A stretch of 64,000 nt of DNA from JAPWJZ01 sp965279315 (GTDB lineage Bacteria > Pseudomonadota > Alphaproteobacteria > Micavibrionales > UBA2020). Of this stretch, positions 1-7,785 are shown in pieces (the first letter of the stretch is position 1; each line of letters opens with the position of its first letter). The notes under the pieces were generated by a model. That model searched no databases, was not told where the DNA came from, and saw only the letters and a list, made by a program, of their open reading frames with translations. The stretch is taken from positions 620,001 to 684,000 of the forward strand of contig OZ257145.1 of NCBI GenBank assembly GCA_965279315.1. The letters are read 5' to 3'. Both the position numbers and the translations under genes were made by a program.

Positions 1-59
1 ATGAAGCCGCGAAGAAAAAGGCGGCCGACATGCTGGAAACTTTCGCATTGAAATCCTGA
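1..59 (+). CDS. 3' end of an unidentified protein gene (partial)
   Basis: Reading from base 3, an open frame ends in TGA at 57-59 and encodes a Lys/Ala-rich tail finishing KKKAADMLETFALKS. The start lies outside the window. A strong stem-loop terminator follows 20 bases later, as expected for a real 3' end. Too little is visible to assign a family. Confidence 0.5.
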   Translation, partial: EAAKKKAADMLETFALKS

Positions 60-78
60 CCTTTCGCGGCACAAGAAA

Positions 79-106
79 AAAGCCCTGCACGTGTGCAGGG
101 CTTTTT
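79..106 (+). terminator. Rho-independent terminator, probably bidirectional
   Basis: The arms AGCCCTGCAC and GTGCAGGGCT form a 9-10 bp GC-rich stem with almost no loop. The stem is flanked by A-rich sequence on the left and a T run on the right. It would end the partial plus-strand gene, and on the minus strand the gene at 130-435. Confidence 0.85.
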
Positions 107-129
107 CGATTCACAAGACAGCAAACCGT

Positions 130-435
130 TTACGGCTTGCGCTTGCCGAATTTCGATGCCTCGACATGGGTCGGGGTGATTTTCGTCACGGCGTATTCGT
201 TTGCGCCGACCGACACGCTGTTGAAGTCGCGGGCGGTGGCGGGGAGTGTGCCTGCCTTGATCGCCTCATTAAGTTCGGCATAGCCACGGTCGATGACCTG
301 TTCGGTGGCATCGGGGCCGAAGCAGCCGCCGGAATGGACGCGGGCGCTGAACACTTCCGCGCCGTCTTTCTTGAAGGCGACGTTGGAGAAGCTGGCCATA
401 ATGCCCATGGGGCGGCTCTGCGGTTTCTTGCTCAT
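130..435 (-). CDS. Hypothetical 101-aa protein
   Basis: I do not recognise this 101-residue protein. It starts MSKKPQSRPMG and has no signal peptide or membrane segment. It looks like a mixed alpha/beta soluble domain with a basic C-terminus (ASKFGKRKP). The start ATG at 435 has an AAAGGA ribosome site about 6 bases upstream on the minus strand. It is transcribed away from sdhB and ends into the bidirectional terminator at 79-106, so it is probably monocistronic. Confidence 0.6.
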   Translation of the reverse strand: MSKKPQSRPMGIMASFSNVAFKKDGAEVFSARVHSGGCFGPDATEQVIDRGYAELNEAIKAGTLPATARDFNSVSVGANEYAVTKITPTHVEASKFGKRKP

Positions 436-562
436 GGCAAATCCTTTTCAAATGATAAAATGAATAGCCTTTTTTAGTAGAGAAACGGCGATAATCTGTC
501 AATCCCCCCTTGCGCCGCGCCTTGATAAAGCTGTATTTTTATTGGAACGAGGGTAAAAAAAC

Positions 563-1357
563 ATGGCTGAATTCGCGCTTCCGAAAAATTCCAAAATCAA
601 AGAGGGTAAAAAGCATAGCGCCCCTGCGGATGCGAAGAAGAAGCGCACCTTCAACGTCTATCGCTGGAACCCCGACGACAAGGAAAACCCGCGCCTCGAT
701 TCATATGAAATCGACATCGCGAAATGCGGGCCGATGGTGCTGGACGCGCTGATCTATATCAAGAACGAGGTCGATGCGACGCTGACCTTCCGCCGGTCCT
801 GCCGCGAGGGGGTCTGCGGTTCCTGCGCGATGAATATCGACGGCACCAATACGCTCGCCTGCACGAAGCATGTGGATGACGTGAAGGGCGATGTGAAGAT
901 CACGCCGCTGCCGCATTTGCCCGTCATGAAAGACCTTGTGCCCGACCTGACGCATGTCTATGCCCAGTACAATGCGATCGAGCCGTGGTTGAAGACCGAA
1001 ACGCAGCCGCCCGCGAGAGAGCGTCTGCAAAGCGCGAAAGACGCGAACCATTTGAACGGCGAAGACGGCCACGGCCCTGCGGCCTGCATTTTGTGTTTCT
1101 GCTGCTCGACCTCCTGCCCCAGTTACTGGTGGAACGGCGACCGTTTCCTGGGCCCCGCCATCCTGCTGCAGGCCTATCGCTGGATTTCCGACACGCGCGA
1201 CGAAGGCACGGGCGAGCGGCTCGATAACCTCGAAGACCCGTTCCGCCTGTATCGCTGCCACACCATCATGAACTGCACCAACACCTGCCCCAAGGGGCTG
1301 AACCCCGCGAAGGCGATTGCGGAGATCAAGAAATTGATGGTGGCGCGCAGGGTCTAA
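563..1357 (+). CDS. sdhB: Succinate dehydrogenase iron-sulfur subunit
   Basis: SdhB carries electrons from the flavoprotein SdhA to ubiquinone at the inner membrane (TCA cycle, complex II). The 264-residue length is normal. The N-terminal ferredoxin domain has the [2Fe-2S] ligands C80, C85, C88 (CREGVCGSC) and C100. The C-terminal domain has CILCFCCSTSCP (C175, C178, C181, C185) and C232, C238, C242 (CTNTCP) for the [4Fe-4S] and [3Fe-4S] centres. The quinone-site sequence SCPSYWWN is intact. GAGGG lies about 10 bases before the ATG. No sdhC, sdhD or sdhA is next to it: the upstream neighbour is an unrelated minus-strand gene, so sdhB is separated from its usual operon or the window misses part of a split locus. 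Confidence 0.97.
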   Translation: MAEFALPKNSKIKEGKKHSAPADAKKKRTFNVYRWNPDDKENPRLDSYEIDIAKCGPMVLDALIYIKNEVDATLTFRRSCREGVCGSCAMNIDGTNTLACTKHVDDVKGDVKITPLPHLPVMKDLVPDLTHVYAQYNAIEPWLKTETQPPARERLQSAKDANHLNGEDGHGPAACILCFCCSTSCPSYWWNGDRFLGPAILLQAYRWISDTRDEGTGERLDNLEDPFRLYRCHTIMNCTNTCPKGLNPAKAIAEIKKLMVARRV

Positions 1358-1360
1358 ACC

Positions 1361-2071
1361 CTAGGGTTTCGGCAATGCCGTGCGGGATTTTTCGATTTTT
1401 TTCGGCAGGATTTCGCCTTCGAGCCGCTCGAGACGCGCGCTCATCTGTTCCATGCGGGCGGTGACTTCGTTGAAGGCGGCGATCATCGTCGCCTGTTCGG
1501 GTGAGAGGATCACGGGCGTGCCGATGCCAAGGTCGCTGGCGGAGGCGATGCGGGCTTCGCGCAAATCTTGCGCGCTCGCGCCGAAGCCGATATGGCCGTC
1601 GCGCAAAATCAATCCCTGATAGACGGCGCGGGCGGCCTGCTTGAACATGCCTTCGTCGCCGTCGCGGGCGGCGCCCGCTTCCTGCAGCGCGGATAACAAT
1701 GCGCGCGCTTCGGTCGTGGAGCGGGGGAAAAAGGCGAAGATGCCTTTCATCAGCTCGTCCGGCTTGATGCGGGCAGATGCGGCATCAAAGGGCGAGATAT
1801 AAAAATTGTCGAAACCGTCGGCAGTCGCGGCGATGCCTTCGGCCTTGCCATCGCTCACCATGATCGTCTTGTCGGTATCGAGATAGATGCTGCCCTTCAG
1901 CGTGGCGGCGAGCTGCTTGGGGTAGTCTTCCTTGTAATACCGGTAACCCAGGCGCTGCAGCTGGTCGGCGATATATTCGGCTTCCTCCAGCGTCGAGGGC
2001 TGGAACACGACTTTTTCATTCGTGCCCTGCAGGAAGTCGCGGGTCAGCACGGCTGTGGCGCGGGTTGTCAT
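1361..2071 (-). CDS. Hypothetical protein with C-terminal coiled coil
   Basis: 236 residues from ATG at 2071 (MTTRATAVL). An in-frame TTG at 2143 would add 24 residues of low-quality sequence, so ATG is preferred although no clear ribosome site precedes it. No signal peptide or transmembrane segment is seen. The last 45 residues (from about LSPEQATMI) form a heptad-like helix, EVTARMEQMSARLERLEGE, probably an oligomerisation coiled coil. No family is recognised. The stop codon lies 4 bases from the sdhB stop, so the two genes converge. Confidence 0.55.
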   Translation of the reverse strand: MTTRATAVLTRDFLQGTNEKVVFQPSTLEEAEYIADQLQRLGYRYYKEDYPKQLAATLKGSIYLDTDKTIMVSDGKAEGIAATADGFDNFYISPFDAASARIKPDELMKGIFAFFPRSTTEARALLSALQEAGAARDGDEGMFKQAARAVYQGLILRDGHIGFGASAQDLREARIASASDLGIGTPVILSPEQATMIAAFNEVTARMEQMSARLERLEGEILPKKIEKSRTALPKP

Positions 2072-2226
2072 GCTGTCACATCGGATTCGGGGGCGTTGTG
2101 CATCGTCCTGCCTTGATTCAATTGCGGCCAAAGTAGAGCACAACCGCCATTATTATGTCAATAGGCAATATGGGCGTTTGCGGCAGGGCGCGGGGGCGGC
2201 TATATTTTGTGCTTACGGAGAATAAC

Positions 2227-3090
2227 ATGACAGCCCTAGCCCAACCGAATGCCACCGGAAATGCCGCATCACGCCATGCGCAGGATGTCGCCGCATCGGC
2301 GAAAATCGTGACCGCGAAGCTCGGCAATCTGAAGCCGAAAGTGGCCATTATCCTCGGCTCCGGCCTGGGGGGCTTGGCCGATAAAGTCAGCGATGCGGTG
2401 AAGATTTCGTACAAAGACCTGCCGGGCTTCCCCGTGCTGACCGTGGTCGGCCATTCGGGCGAATTGATCGCGGGCAAACTGGGCGGCGTGGATGTGATCG
2501 CCTTCAAGGGCCGCAAGCATTTCTATGAAACCGATGATCCCTACCCGCTCAAAACCATGATCCGCACCGCCAAAGCTGTGGGCGTAGAAACGCTGTTCGT
2601 ATCGAACGCGGCGGGTGCCCTGCGCCCCGACATGAAGGTGTCGGAGCTGATGGCGATTTCCGACCATATCAATTACATGGGCCTCAGCCCGCTGTCGGGC
2701 GCGAATGACGACGATTTCGGCCCGCGTTTTGTGCCGATGACGGATGCATGGGACACGCATCTGCGCGCGCTGCTGATCGTGGCGGCGCAGAAACTGGATA
2801 TTCCCTTGCATGAAGGCGTCTATATGGCGTTCCGCGGGCCGACATTCGAAACACCCGCCGAAATCCGCATGGCGATCAAGATGGGCGCGGACGCAGTTGG
2901 CATGTCGAGCGTTCCGGACTGCATCATCGCGCGCCATTGCGGGCTGAAGGTCGTCGGCTGTTCGATGCTGACCAATATGGGCGCAGGGTTGTCGGATGAA
3001 AAACTGAGCCATGCGCATACGCTGGAAATGGCCGCCAAGGGCGCTGCGAATTTTGAACGTCTGGTGGCGGAGTTCGTGAAAAGCCTATGA
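2227..3090 (+). CDS. punA: Purine nucleoside phosphorylase (trimeric PNP family)
   Basis: Phosphorolysis of inosine or guanosine to free base and ribose 1-phosphate in purine salvage. The 287 residues show the class II PNP layout: phosphate loop GSGLGGLADK near residue 40, GRKHFYE, the purine-binding segment SNAAGALRPDM, and the signature GADAVGMSSVPDCIIARH with TNMGAG. A CGGAG site sits 6 bases before the chosen ATG; a longer in-frame extension to 2155 lacks one. The stop overlaps the start of the downstream amidase (ATGA), so the two are translated together. Substrate preference cannot be set from sequence alone. Confidence 0.93.
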   Translation: MTALAQPNATGNAASRHAQDVAASAKIVTAKLGNLKPKVAIILGSGLGGLADKVSDAVKISYKDLPGFPVLTVVGHSGELIAGKLGGVDVIAFKGRKHFYETDDPYPLKTMIRTAKAVGVETLFVSNAAGALRPDMKVSELMAISDHINYMGLSPLSGANDDDFGPRFVPMTDAWDTHLRALLIVAAQKLDIPLHEGVYMAFRGPTFETPAEIRMAIKMGADAVGMSSVPDCIIARHCGLKVVGCSMLTNMGAGLSDEKLSHAHTLEMAAKGAANFERLVAEFVKSL

Positions 3091-3845
3091 AGTTTTTCGA
3101 TAACCACACATCGCCTAATTTCGACGACCGCGCCAAGGGTGAAAAGGTCGAGATTATCGTCGTCCATTACACCGCGATGGAATCGACCGAGGCTGTGCTG
3201 GAAAAATTCGCGGATAAAGCGTCGAAGGTCAGCAGCCATTACCTGATCGGTGAAAACGGCGACATCTATCAAATGGTCGATGAGGAAAAACGCGCCTGGC
3301 ATGCCGGCATTTCCAGTTGGAACGGCAAGGACGACGTGAATTCGCGTTCTATCGGCATCGAGATTTCGAACCGCAACGGCGAGCCCTATACCAAGGAACA
3401 ATTATTCGCGCTGACGATCCTGATCAAGGACATCCAGTCGCGCCATGACGTGCTGCCGGAAAACATCGTCGGCCATTCCGACGTCGCGCCCAACCGCAAG
3501 CAGGACCCGGGCGAACATTTCCCGTGGCAAAAACTCGCCCGCCACGATATCGGCCGCTGGCCGAAACCGACGATTGCCGACAAGTTTAATGCGGCGGCCG
3601 TTGCGAAGAAACCGCTGGAACTGCGCGCACTGTTCCGCGCCGCCGGTTATGGCGTGGATGGCCAGAAAACCAAGGACCTTGTGACCGCCTTCCAGCGCCG
3701 CTATGAACAGGAAATTTTCAAGTCCGCAACCGCTGTGCCGGGTGATGCCACGGCGACAACTGTTGCAAGACTGCGGGCTGTCGCGCGTATGAATTCATTT
3801 GCGAACAAAAAACCCGCATCGCCTGCTGCGCCTGCAAAAAAATGA
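3087..3845 (+). CDS. N-acetylmuramoyl-L-alanine amidase, AmpD/AmiD-like (first paralogue)
   Basis: Zn-dependent amidase_2 family enzyme, cleaving the MurNAc to L-Ala bond of peptidoglycan or muropeptides. 252 residues: catalytic domain about 20-160 with the first Zn ligand H27 (IIVVHYTAM), the VSSHYLIGENGDIYQMV strand, RAWHAG, SIGIEISN, and the C-terminal ligand region GHSDVAPNRKQDPGEHFPW. Residues 190-240 look like a small peptidoglycan-binding module (AFQRRYEQE). No signal peptide is seen, suggesting cytoplasmic muropeptide recycling as in AmpD. It overlaps the PNP gene by 4 bases and has a paralogue 190 bases downstream. Confidence 0.9.
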   Translation: MKFFDNHTSPNFDDRAKGEKVEIIVVHYTAMESTEAVLEKFADKASKVSSHYLIGENGDIYQMVDEEKRAWHAGISSWNGKDDVNSRSIGIEISNRNGEPYTKEQLFALTILIKDIQSRHDVLPENIVGHSDVAPNRKQDPGEHFPWQKLARHDIGRWPKPTIADKFNAAAVAKKPLELRALFRAAGYGVDGQKTKDLVTAFQRRYEQEIFKSATAVPGDATATTVARLRAVARMNSFANKKPASPAAPAKK

Positions 3846-3876
3846 TAAAGTTAATGACCTTGAATCCGGATTGCCT

Positions 3877-4025
3877 GCTCCTCTCCTTTGGGAGAGGAAG
3901 GGGCCCATGCGCAGCATGGGAAGGTGAGGGTACTTCGTGCGGCCGGGATTCCCAGCCTGACAAAGTACCCTCATCCTCCCACCGCCAAGCGGCGGCGGGT
4001 CCCCCCTTCTCCCAAAGGAGAAGGG
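3877..4025. repeat. MITE-like imperfect inverted repeat (about 150 bp)
   Basis: The left arm (from CTCCTCTCCTTTGGGAGAGG to GGTGAGGGTACTT at about 3933) is matched by the reverse complement of the right arm (AAGTACCCTCATCCTCCC to CTCCCAAAGGAGAAGGG). About 26 unpaired bases lie between the arms. Each arm also holds its own small palindromes (CTCCTTTGGGAG, CCCATGCGCAGCATGGG). The element fills the gap between the two amidase genes. Its right end supplies AAAGGAGAAGGG, the only ribosome site for the gene at 4033. No transposase is present. Confidence 0.75.
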
Positions 4026-4032
4026 ATTAATC

Positions 4033-4776
4033 ATGAACCTGATCATCTCCGACGCCCCTTCCCCGAATTTCGGCCCGCGCGCGGGCGGCAAGAAGCCGGA
4101 ATATCTGATCCTGCATTACACCGATACGCGCACGACATTCGATGCGCTGCAAATCTTGCAGAACCCCGAGCGGCAGGTCAGCAGTCATTACCTTGTCGGC
4201 GATAACGGGCAGGTGATGCGGCTGGTGCCGGAGGAAATGCGGGCATGGCATGCGGGGAAATCGTGGTGGTCGGGCGAAACCGATATTAACTCAACCTCCA
4301 TCGGCATCGAAATCCAGAACCCGGGGCATGGCTATGGCTATGTCCCCTTCCCGCCCGTCCAGATGCAGGCGGTGGCGGAGCTGTGCCGCGATATTTTGAG
4401 CCGCAACCGCATCCTGCCCTATCACGTGCTGGCACATTCCGACATCGCGCCCGCGCGCAAGAAAGACCCCGGCGAGCTGTTCCCGTGGGATTACCTTGCC
4501 GCCCAGCATGTGGGGCTGTGGCCGAAACCGACCGACAGGGACGAGATCGAGGCGGAGGATATCCTCGACAACTTGGACGCGATCAAATCGCAGCTGACGC
4601 ATTTCGGCTATGACCCGAGCCTTGATATGACGACACTGATCACCGCCTTCCAGCGGCATTTCGAGCCGGAAGTATTCGCGCAGGAAGAAAAGGTGGGCGT
4701 GGCATCGCTTAACACCGTAAAGTTGATAAAAGCCGTTGTGCGTCAAAGGCTTGCGCTGCGCCCCCGCATCGCCTGA
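4033..4776 (+). CDS. N-acetylmuramoyl-L-alanine amidase, AmpD/AmiD-like (second paralogue)
   Basis: 247 residues, clearly homologous to the upstream amidase over the whole length (PSPNFGPRAGGKKPEY, LILHYTDT with Zn ligand H28, VSSHYLVGDNGQV, RAWHAGKSWW, SIGIEIQN, AHSDIAPARKKDPGELFPW). The C-terminal helical module contains AFQRHFEPE as in the paralogue. No signal peptide is visible. The two copies differ mainly in the linker and tail, so the duplication is old. Translation probably depends on the purine-rich right end of the preceding inverted repeat (AGAAGGG, 7 bases from the ATG). Confidence 0.9.
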   Translation: MNLIISDAPSPNFGPRAGGKKPEYLILHYTDTRTTFDALQILQNPERQVSSHYLVGDNGQVMRLVPEEMRAWHAGKSWWSGETDINSTSIGIEIQNPGHGYGYVPFPPVQMQAVAELCRDILSRNRILPYHVLAHSDIAPARKKDPGELFPWDYLAAQHVGLWPKPTDRDEIEAEDILDNLDAIKSQLTHFGYDPSLDMTTLITAFQRHFEPEVFAQEEKVGVASLNTVKLIKAVVRQRLALRPRIA

Positions 4777-4784
4777 GGATTTTT

Positions 4785-4864
4785 AACGCGAAGATCCGAA
4801 GACCCGAAGAAGACAGCGCCGCAGCCATCCCTTCCCTTGCTTCGGGTCTTCGGGTCTTCGCGTT
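4785..4864. repeat. 25-bp inverted repeat with 30-base loop
   Basis: The left arm 4785-4809 and right arm 4840-4864 are reverse complements with one mismatch. Each is made of repeated GAAGACCCGAAG-type units. It follows the second amidase and may act as a terminator, although the T tract after it is weak. The unit structure looks more like a genome-wide palindromic repeat. The rest of the 4777-4975 gap has no gene. Confidence 0.6.
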
Positions 4865-4975
4865 ATACCGCTTATTTTAACGCGGATATCCGCCTGCAAA
4901 TCTTAACATTACAACTACTTGCTCTCTTGCCATAATCTTCTTGCCAGTGCGGGGCAAAGGGGGTTACTCTCCCCC

Positions 4976-5356
4976 TTGCCAGAAGGCTGGATGACCGCGG
5001 GGTGCGCAAGCGTTTCGAGGAAAGTCCGGGCTCCATGAAAACACGGTGCCGGTTAACGGCCGGCGGGGGCGACCCCAGGGATTAGTGCCACAGAAAATAT
5101 ACCGCCGTCGCAAGACGGTAAGGGTGAAAAGGTGCGGTAAGAGCGCACCGCGGTCCTGGCAACAGGATTGGCAGGGAAAACCCCACCGGGAGCAAGGCCA
5201 AATAGGGAAGGCATGATGATCTTCGGATCGTCGGGTTTGTTTTTTAACCTCGTCTTCCGGGTTGGCTGCCAGAGGCGACAAGAGATTGTCGCCCCAGACG
5301 AATGGTTATCGCCGTCGCAAGACGGTACAGAACCCGGCTTACAGGCCTTCTGGCAT
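4976..5356 (+). ncRNA. rnpB: RNase P RNA (bacterial type A)
   Basis: Catalytic RNA of ribonuclease P, which matures tRNA 5' ends. Helix P1 is formed by TGCCAGAAGGC at the 5' end and GCCTTCTGGCA at the 3' end. Conserved core segments are present in order: GAGGAAAGTCCGGGCTCC, the CACAGAAAATATACCGCC region, GTAAGGGTGAAAAGGTG, GGTAAGAGCGCACCG, CCACCGGGAGCAAGGCCAAA, and the 3' core AGACGAATGGTTATCGCC with CAGAACCCGGCTTA. Two stem-loops (5104-5120 and 5311-5327) have the identical GNRA-capped sequence GCCGTCGCAAGACGGTA. Ends are set from helix P1 and may be off by a few bases. A GGCAAAGGGGG / CCCCCTTGCC hairpin at 4953-4980 overlaps the 5' side of P1 and may belong to the precursor. Confidence 0.97.
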
Positions 5357-5387
5357 ATTATTTTTGAACCACGAGGAGTTGCCCATC

Positions 5388-6668
5388 TTGAACTACGATC
5401 CCGTTGAAGGCGTCAATTACATTTTCGACCGCTATGCGTTCATGAACCAGATTTTGCAGGACGGCAAAAGCGAGCTGCGCATTTCGGAAGCATCGACCAA
5501 AGACGAGATGAACAAGGCCTTCACCATCGCGCGCGGCATGTACCACCCCGACCGCCAGGCGCGCACCGGCGACGAGATGAAGCAAAAGGCAGAGCAAAAG
5601 ACCAAGCTGATCGTGGATTGCGAACGTTTCCTTTTGAACCCCGAACTGAAATCATTCTACGACGAAAAACTCGCAACGTTCCGCGAAACCAAGCCGCATC
5701 TGGTATCGGATAGCGGCATTGCGATCATCAGCCTGTCGGAAACCGTGTTCGATATCGGCGCGCTGCTGTCGGATGATATCGTCGATACGTCCGATTTCGA
5801 GGCCCGCGTGAAGGCATTGACGCAGTATGACGACAAGCGCGTGCCGCAGCTGAAATCGCTCTATGACATGATGCCGGATAACGCGCAGGTGAAATCGCTG
5901 TACCGCGATGCGGTGACATCGGAATACATCTATCTTGGCTTCCTTGAAGATTCCGCATGGGCCAAAGTCGGCTACATGAACCGCAAGGAAAAAGAAGAAG
6001 GCTTCATGATCCGCGCGACCGATTACACGAAGCGTGTGGATGCGGCGCTGGAAAAAGCCGCCGCCCGCGATATCGACAGCACCATCGAAAGCCACGGCGC
6101 GGTCGCCCGCATCGGCATGGCGAAAACGCCGTTGCAGCTGGATGCCGCGGAAGGCACGGAAATGCCCGGCGCGGAATTGATGGCGCCCGACCAGCACAAG
6201 CGCCTGATGGAAAAATTCAAGGATGTCGCCCACAAGAATTTCGAACTGCGCGCCGAATATGTGCGCGATGTGGCGAAGCGGAAAGAGGCGGCACTGGATA
6301 CGCTGCTGAATCTTTCCGTCATCGAGCCGATTGGCGTCGAAGCCGCAGGCCAGACGAAATTCGATTTCTACATGGTCAACCCCGCGCATGACGAAGTGCC
6401 GGACCGCGTGATTTTCCGCATGGAACTCGACCTTGCGACCGGCAATGCGGGCATCGGCGAGAGCTATCCGGAACTGACGCTTGAACAGCTGAAGGCGCAA
6501 ACGGGCACGCGCGCCGGTTTCGCCATCATCCGCAATATCGAGATTTCGGACATCATGCTGGAAACGGCGGCAGCGTCGGAGCGGTTCCTCAACACCCGCG
6601 TCAAGGATGTGGAACAAACGCCCGCACCCGCCGCAAAACCGCCCAAAGGCCCGGCCCTGCGCCCGTAA
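5388..6668 (+). CDS. J-domain (DnaJ-like) protein heading small-paralogue cluster 1
   Basis: Residues about 30-100 resemble a J domain: helix KDEMNKAFTIARGMYHPDRQ with the diagnostic HPD at 53-55, then the helix QKTKLIVDCERFLLNPELKSFYDEK, matching the family pattern of helix III and IV. J domains stimulate the ATPase of a DnaK-type Hsp70. The remaining 320 residues are helical and unrecognised; there is no Gly/Phe region, zinc finger or membrane segment, so this is not canonical DnaJ. The likely start is TTG at 5388, 9 bases after GAGGAG. A longer open frame overlaps rnpB and is unlikely. The C-terminus is Pro/Ala-rich and ends KGPALRP, similar to the tails of the small proteins encoded downstream. 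The gap to the next gene is 12 bases, so they are probably one operon. Confidence 0.75.
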   Translation: MNYDPVEGVNYIFDRYAFMNQILQDGKSELRISEASTKDEMNKAFTIARGMYHPDRQARTGDEMKQKAEQKTKLIVDCERFLLNPELKSFYDEKLATFRETKPHLVSDSGIAIISLSETVFDIGALLSDDIVDTSDFEARVKALTQYDDKRVPQLKSLYDMMPDNAQVKSLYRDAVTSEYIYLGFLEDSAWAKVGYMNRKEKEEGFMIRATDYTKRVDAALEKAAARDIDSTIESHGAVARIGMAKTPLQLDAAEGTEMPGAELMAPDQHKRLMEKFKDVAHKNFELRAEYVRDVAKRKEAALDTLLNLSVIEPIGVEAAGQTKFDFYMVNPAHDEVPDRVIFRMELDLATGNAGIGESYPELTLEQLKAQTGTRAGFAIIRNIEISDIMLETAAASERFLNTRVKDVEQTPAPAAKPPKGPALRP

Positions 6669-6680
6669 ACGGAGAAGAAG

Positions 6681-7016
6681 ATGAGCACGGAAAGCTTCGA
6701 CAAGGACAATGCCTATACGCTGGTGCAGAACACCAATTATATTTCCACGAACAACCATAACCGCAGCATCGCGCGCATCTTTAACTTCAAGGCGGCGCAG
6801 GTGACGACGGTCGTGCGGGAATGGATTTCGGGCAGCGCGGGCAACACCATCCACAGCCAGCTGGATGTGCGCAATTTCAGCGAGATCGATTCAAAAGACG
6901 AAATCCGCGACATGCACAAAAAGCTGGTCGAACTGGGCGGCGAACCGCCCGCGATCGACGATATCCTGCCGCAATCGGCCGCCAAGCCGAAAGCGCTGAC
7001 GATGGGAGGCAAATGA
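6681..7016 (+). CDS. Small paralogue family, cluster 1 copy 1
   Basis: 111 residues, function unknown. Block A is RIFNFKAAQVTTVV (around 32-45). Block B is NFSEIDSKDEIRDMHKKLVELGG followed by EPPAIDDILP. No signal peptide or membrane segment. GGAG lies 6 bases upstream of the ATG. It lacks the L-x-P tail, ending KALTMGGK. It follows the J-domain gene by 12 bases and its stop overlaps the start region of the next copy. Confidence 0.8.
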   Translation: MSTESFDKDNAYTLVQNTNYISTNNHNRSIARIFNFKAAQVTTVVREWISGSAGNTIHSQLDVRNFSEIDSKDEIRDMHKKLVELGGEPPAIDDILPQSAAKPKALTMGGK

Positions 7017-7372
7017 TGCCGACCTTCAAGCGCCTTGATGAGAGCAGCCTGCTCGTCCGCACCGATCTGGCCGAAGCCAAGGAATGGGGCGGGGCGCGCA
7101 TTTCGCGCATCTTCAATTTCAAGGCGCGGCAGCTGACCACCATTTACGAACGCGGCGGCACGCAGGAGTTCCAGATTCCCGACGGGCATTATTCGTCCAA
7201 GACCGGCTATACCGCCGCCGTCACATCGGCGATGACCGTGCAAAATTTCCGCGACCTCGAGGGCACCGAGGAAATCGCCGAAATGCATGCAAAGCTGGTG
7301 AGCCTGAACGGCCGCCCGCCGAAGCTGGAAGACGTGCTGCCGGGCCAGCTCAACAAAAAACTGAAGGCTTAA
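7016..7372 (+). CDS. Small paralogue family, cluster 1 copy 2
   Basis: 118 residues. Block A is RIFNFKARQLTTIY. Block B is NFRDLEGTEEIAEMHAKLVSLNGRPP followed by KLEDVLPGQLNKKLKA. Of two adjacent ATG codons at 7013 and 7016 the second is better spaced (6 bases) from GGAGG. The first overlaps the previous stop (ATGA). The region between the blocks (about 20 residues, Gly/Ser/Thr-rich) is the most variable part. The C-terminal LNKK matches copy 3 and the LNKP of cluster 2. Function unknown. Confidence 0.8.
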   Translation: MPTFKRLDESSLLVRTDLAEAKEWGGARISRIFNFKARQLTTIYERGGTQEFQIPDGHYSSKTGYTAAVTSAMTVQNFRDLEGTEEIAEMHAKLVSLNGRPPKLEDVLPGQLNKKLKA

Positions 7373-7376
7373 AAAC

Positions 7377-7739
7377 ATGGAAGAACAATTCAACAAGGTC
7401 GGCGCCTACACCCTGCGCGTCGATTTCCGCCGCAACGAGATGAATTCCGGCGGCGTGGAAAAATATGACGGCTATACCAAGCTGTTTAATTTCCTCGCGC
7501 GCGAAGTGACGACCATCCACCGCGACTGGCTGCTGGAAGGGCGCGGCAGCAGTTCGGCCGGCACCTCGTCGGTCGCATCGCATACCAGCATCCAGAGCTT
7601 CGACGACCTGTCATCGACGGCGGAGGTCTCGGCGATGCACCGCAAACTGGTCGAGCTGGGCGGCAAACCGCCCGGGCTTGATGAAGTGCTGCCCGCGATG
7701 CTGAACAAAAAACCCGCAGGCCTGCGCAGTAATCCCTGA
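7377..7739 (+). CDS. Small paralogue family, cluster 1 copy 3
   Basis: 120 residues. Block A is KLFNFLAREVTTIHRDW. A Ser/Gly-rich linker (GRGSSSAGTSS) follows, then block B SFDDLSSTAEVSAMHRKLVELGG with KPPGLDEVLPAMLNKKP. It ends GLRSNP, the cluster 1 tail closest to the RGLNP of cluster 2. It begins 4 bases after copy 2, with weak ribosome-site sequence inside the preceding coding end (CTGAAGGC). Function unknown. Confidence 0.8.
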   Translation: MEEQFNKVGAYTLRVDFRRNEMNSGGVEKYDGYTKLFNFLAREVTTIHRDWLLEGRGSSSAGTSSVASHTSIQSFDDLSSTAEVSAMHRKLVELGGKPPGLDEVLPAMLNKKPAGLRSNP

Positions 7740-7785
7740 ACGCTGTTAAGTTGACGCGTAAAGTTAGTTTTCATAGGAGCGTAAA

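Noticed and set aside
2118..3018. Minus-strand frames opposite the purine nucleoside phosphorylase gene
   Set aside because: PNP motifs on the plus strand are complete; the opposite frames have no recognisable domain.
4953..4980. GGCAAAGGGGG / CCCCCTTGCC hairpin as a terminator before rnpB
   Set aside because: No T tract follows, and its right arm is the 5' strand of RNase P helix P1. It is more likely a precursor structure.
5652..6854. 400-residue minus-strand open frame opposite the J-domain gene
   Set aside because: Shadow frame of a GC-rich coding region; it also runs across the boundary into the first small paralogue on the other strand.
7751..7773. Internal promoter before cluster 1 copy 4
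   Set aside because: TTGACG is present, but the 17-base position for the -10 box falls on the TAGGAG ribosome site and does not resemble a -10 element.
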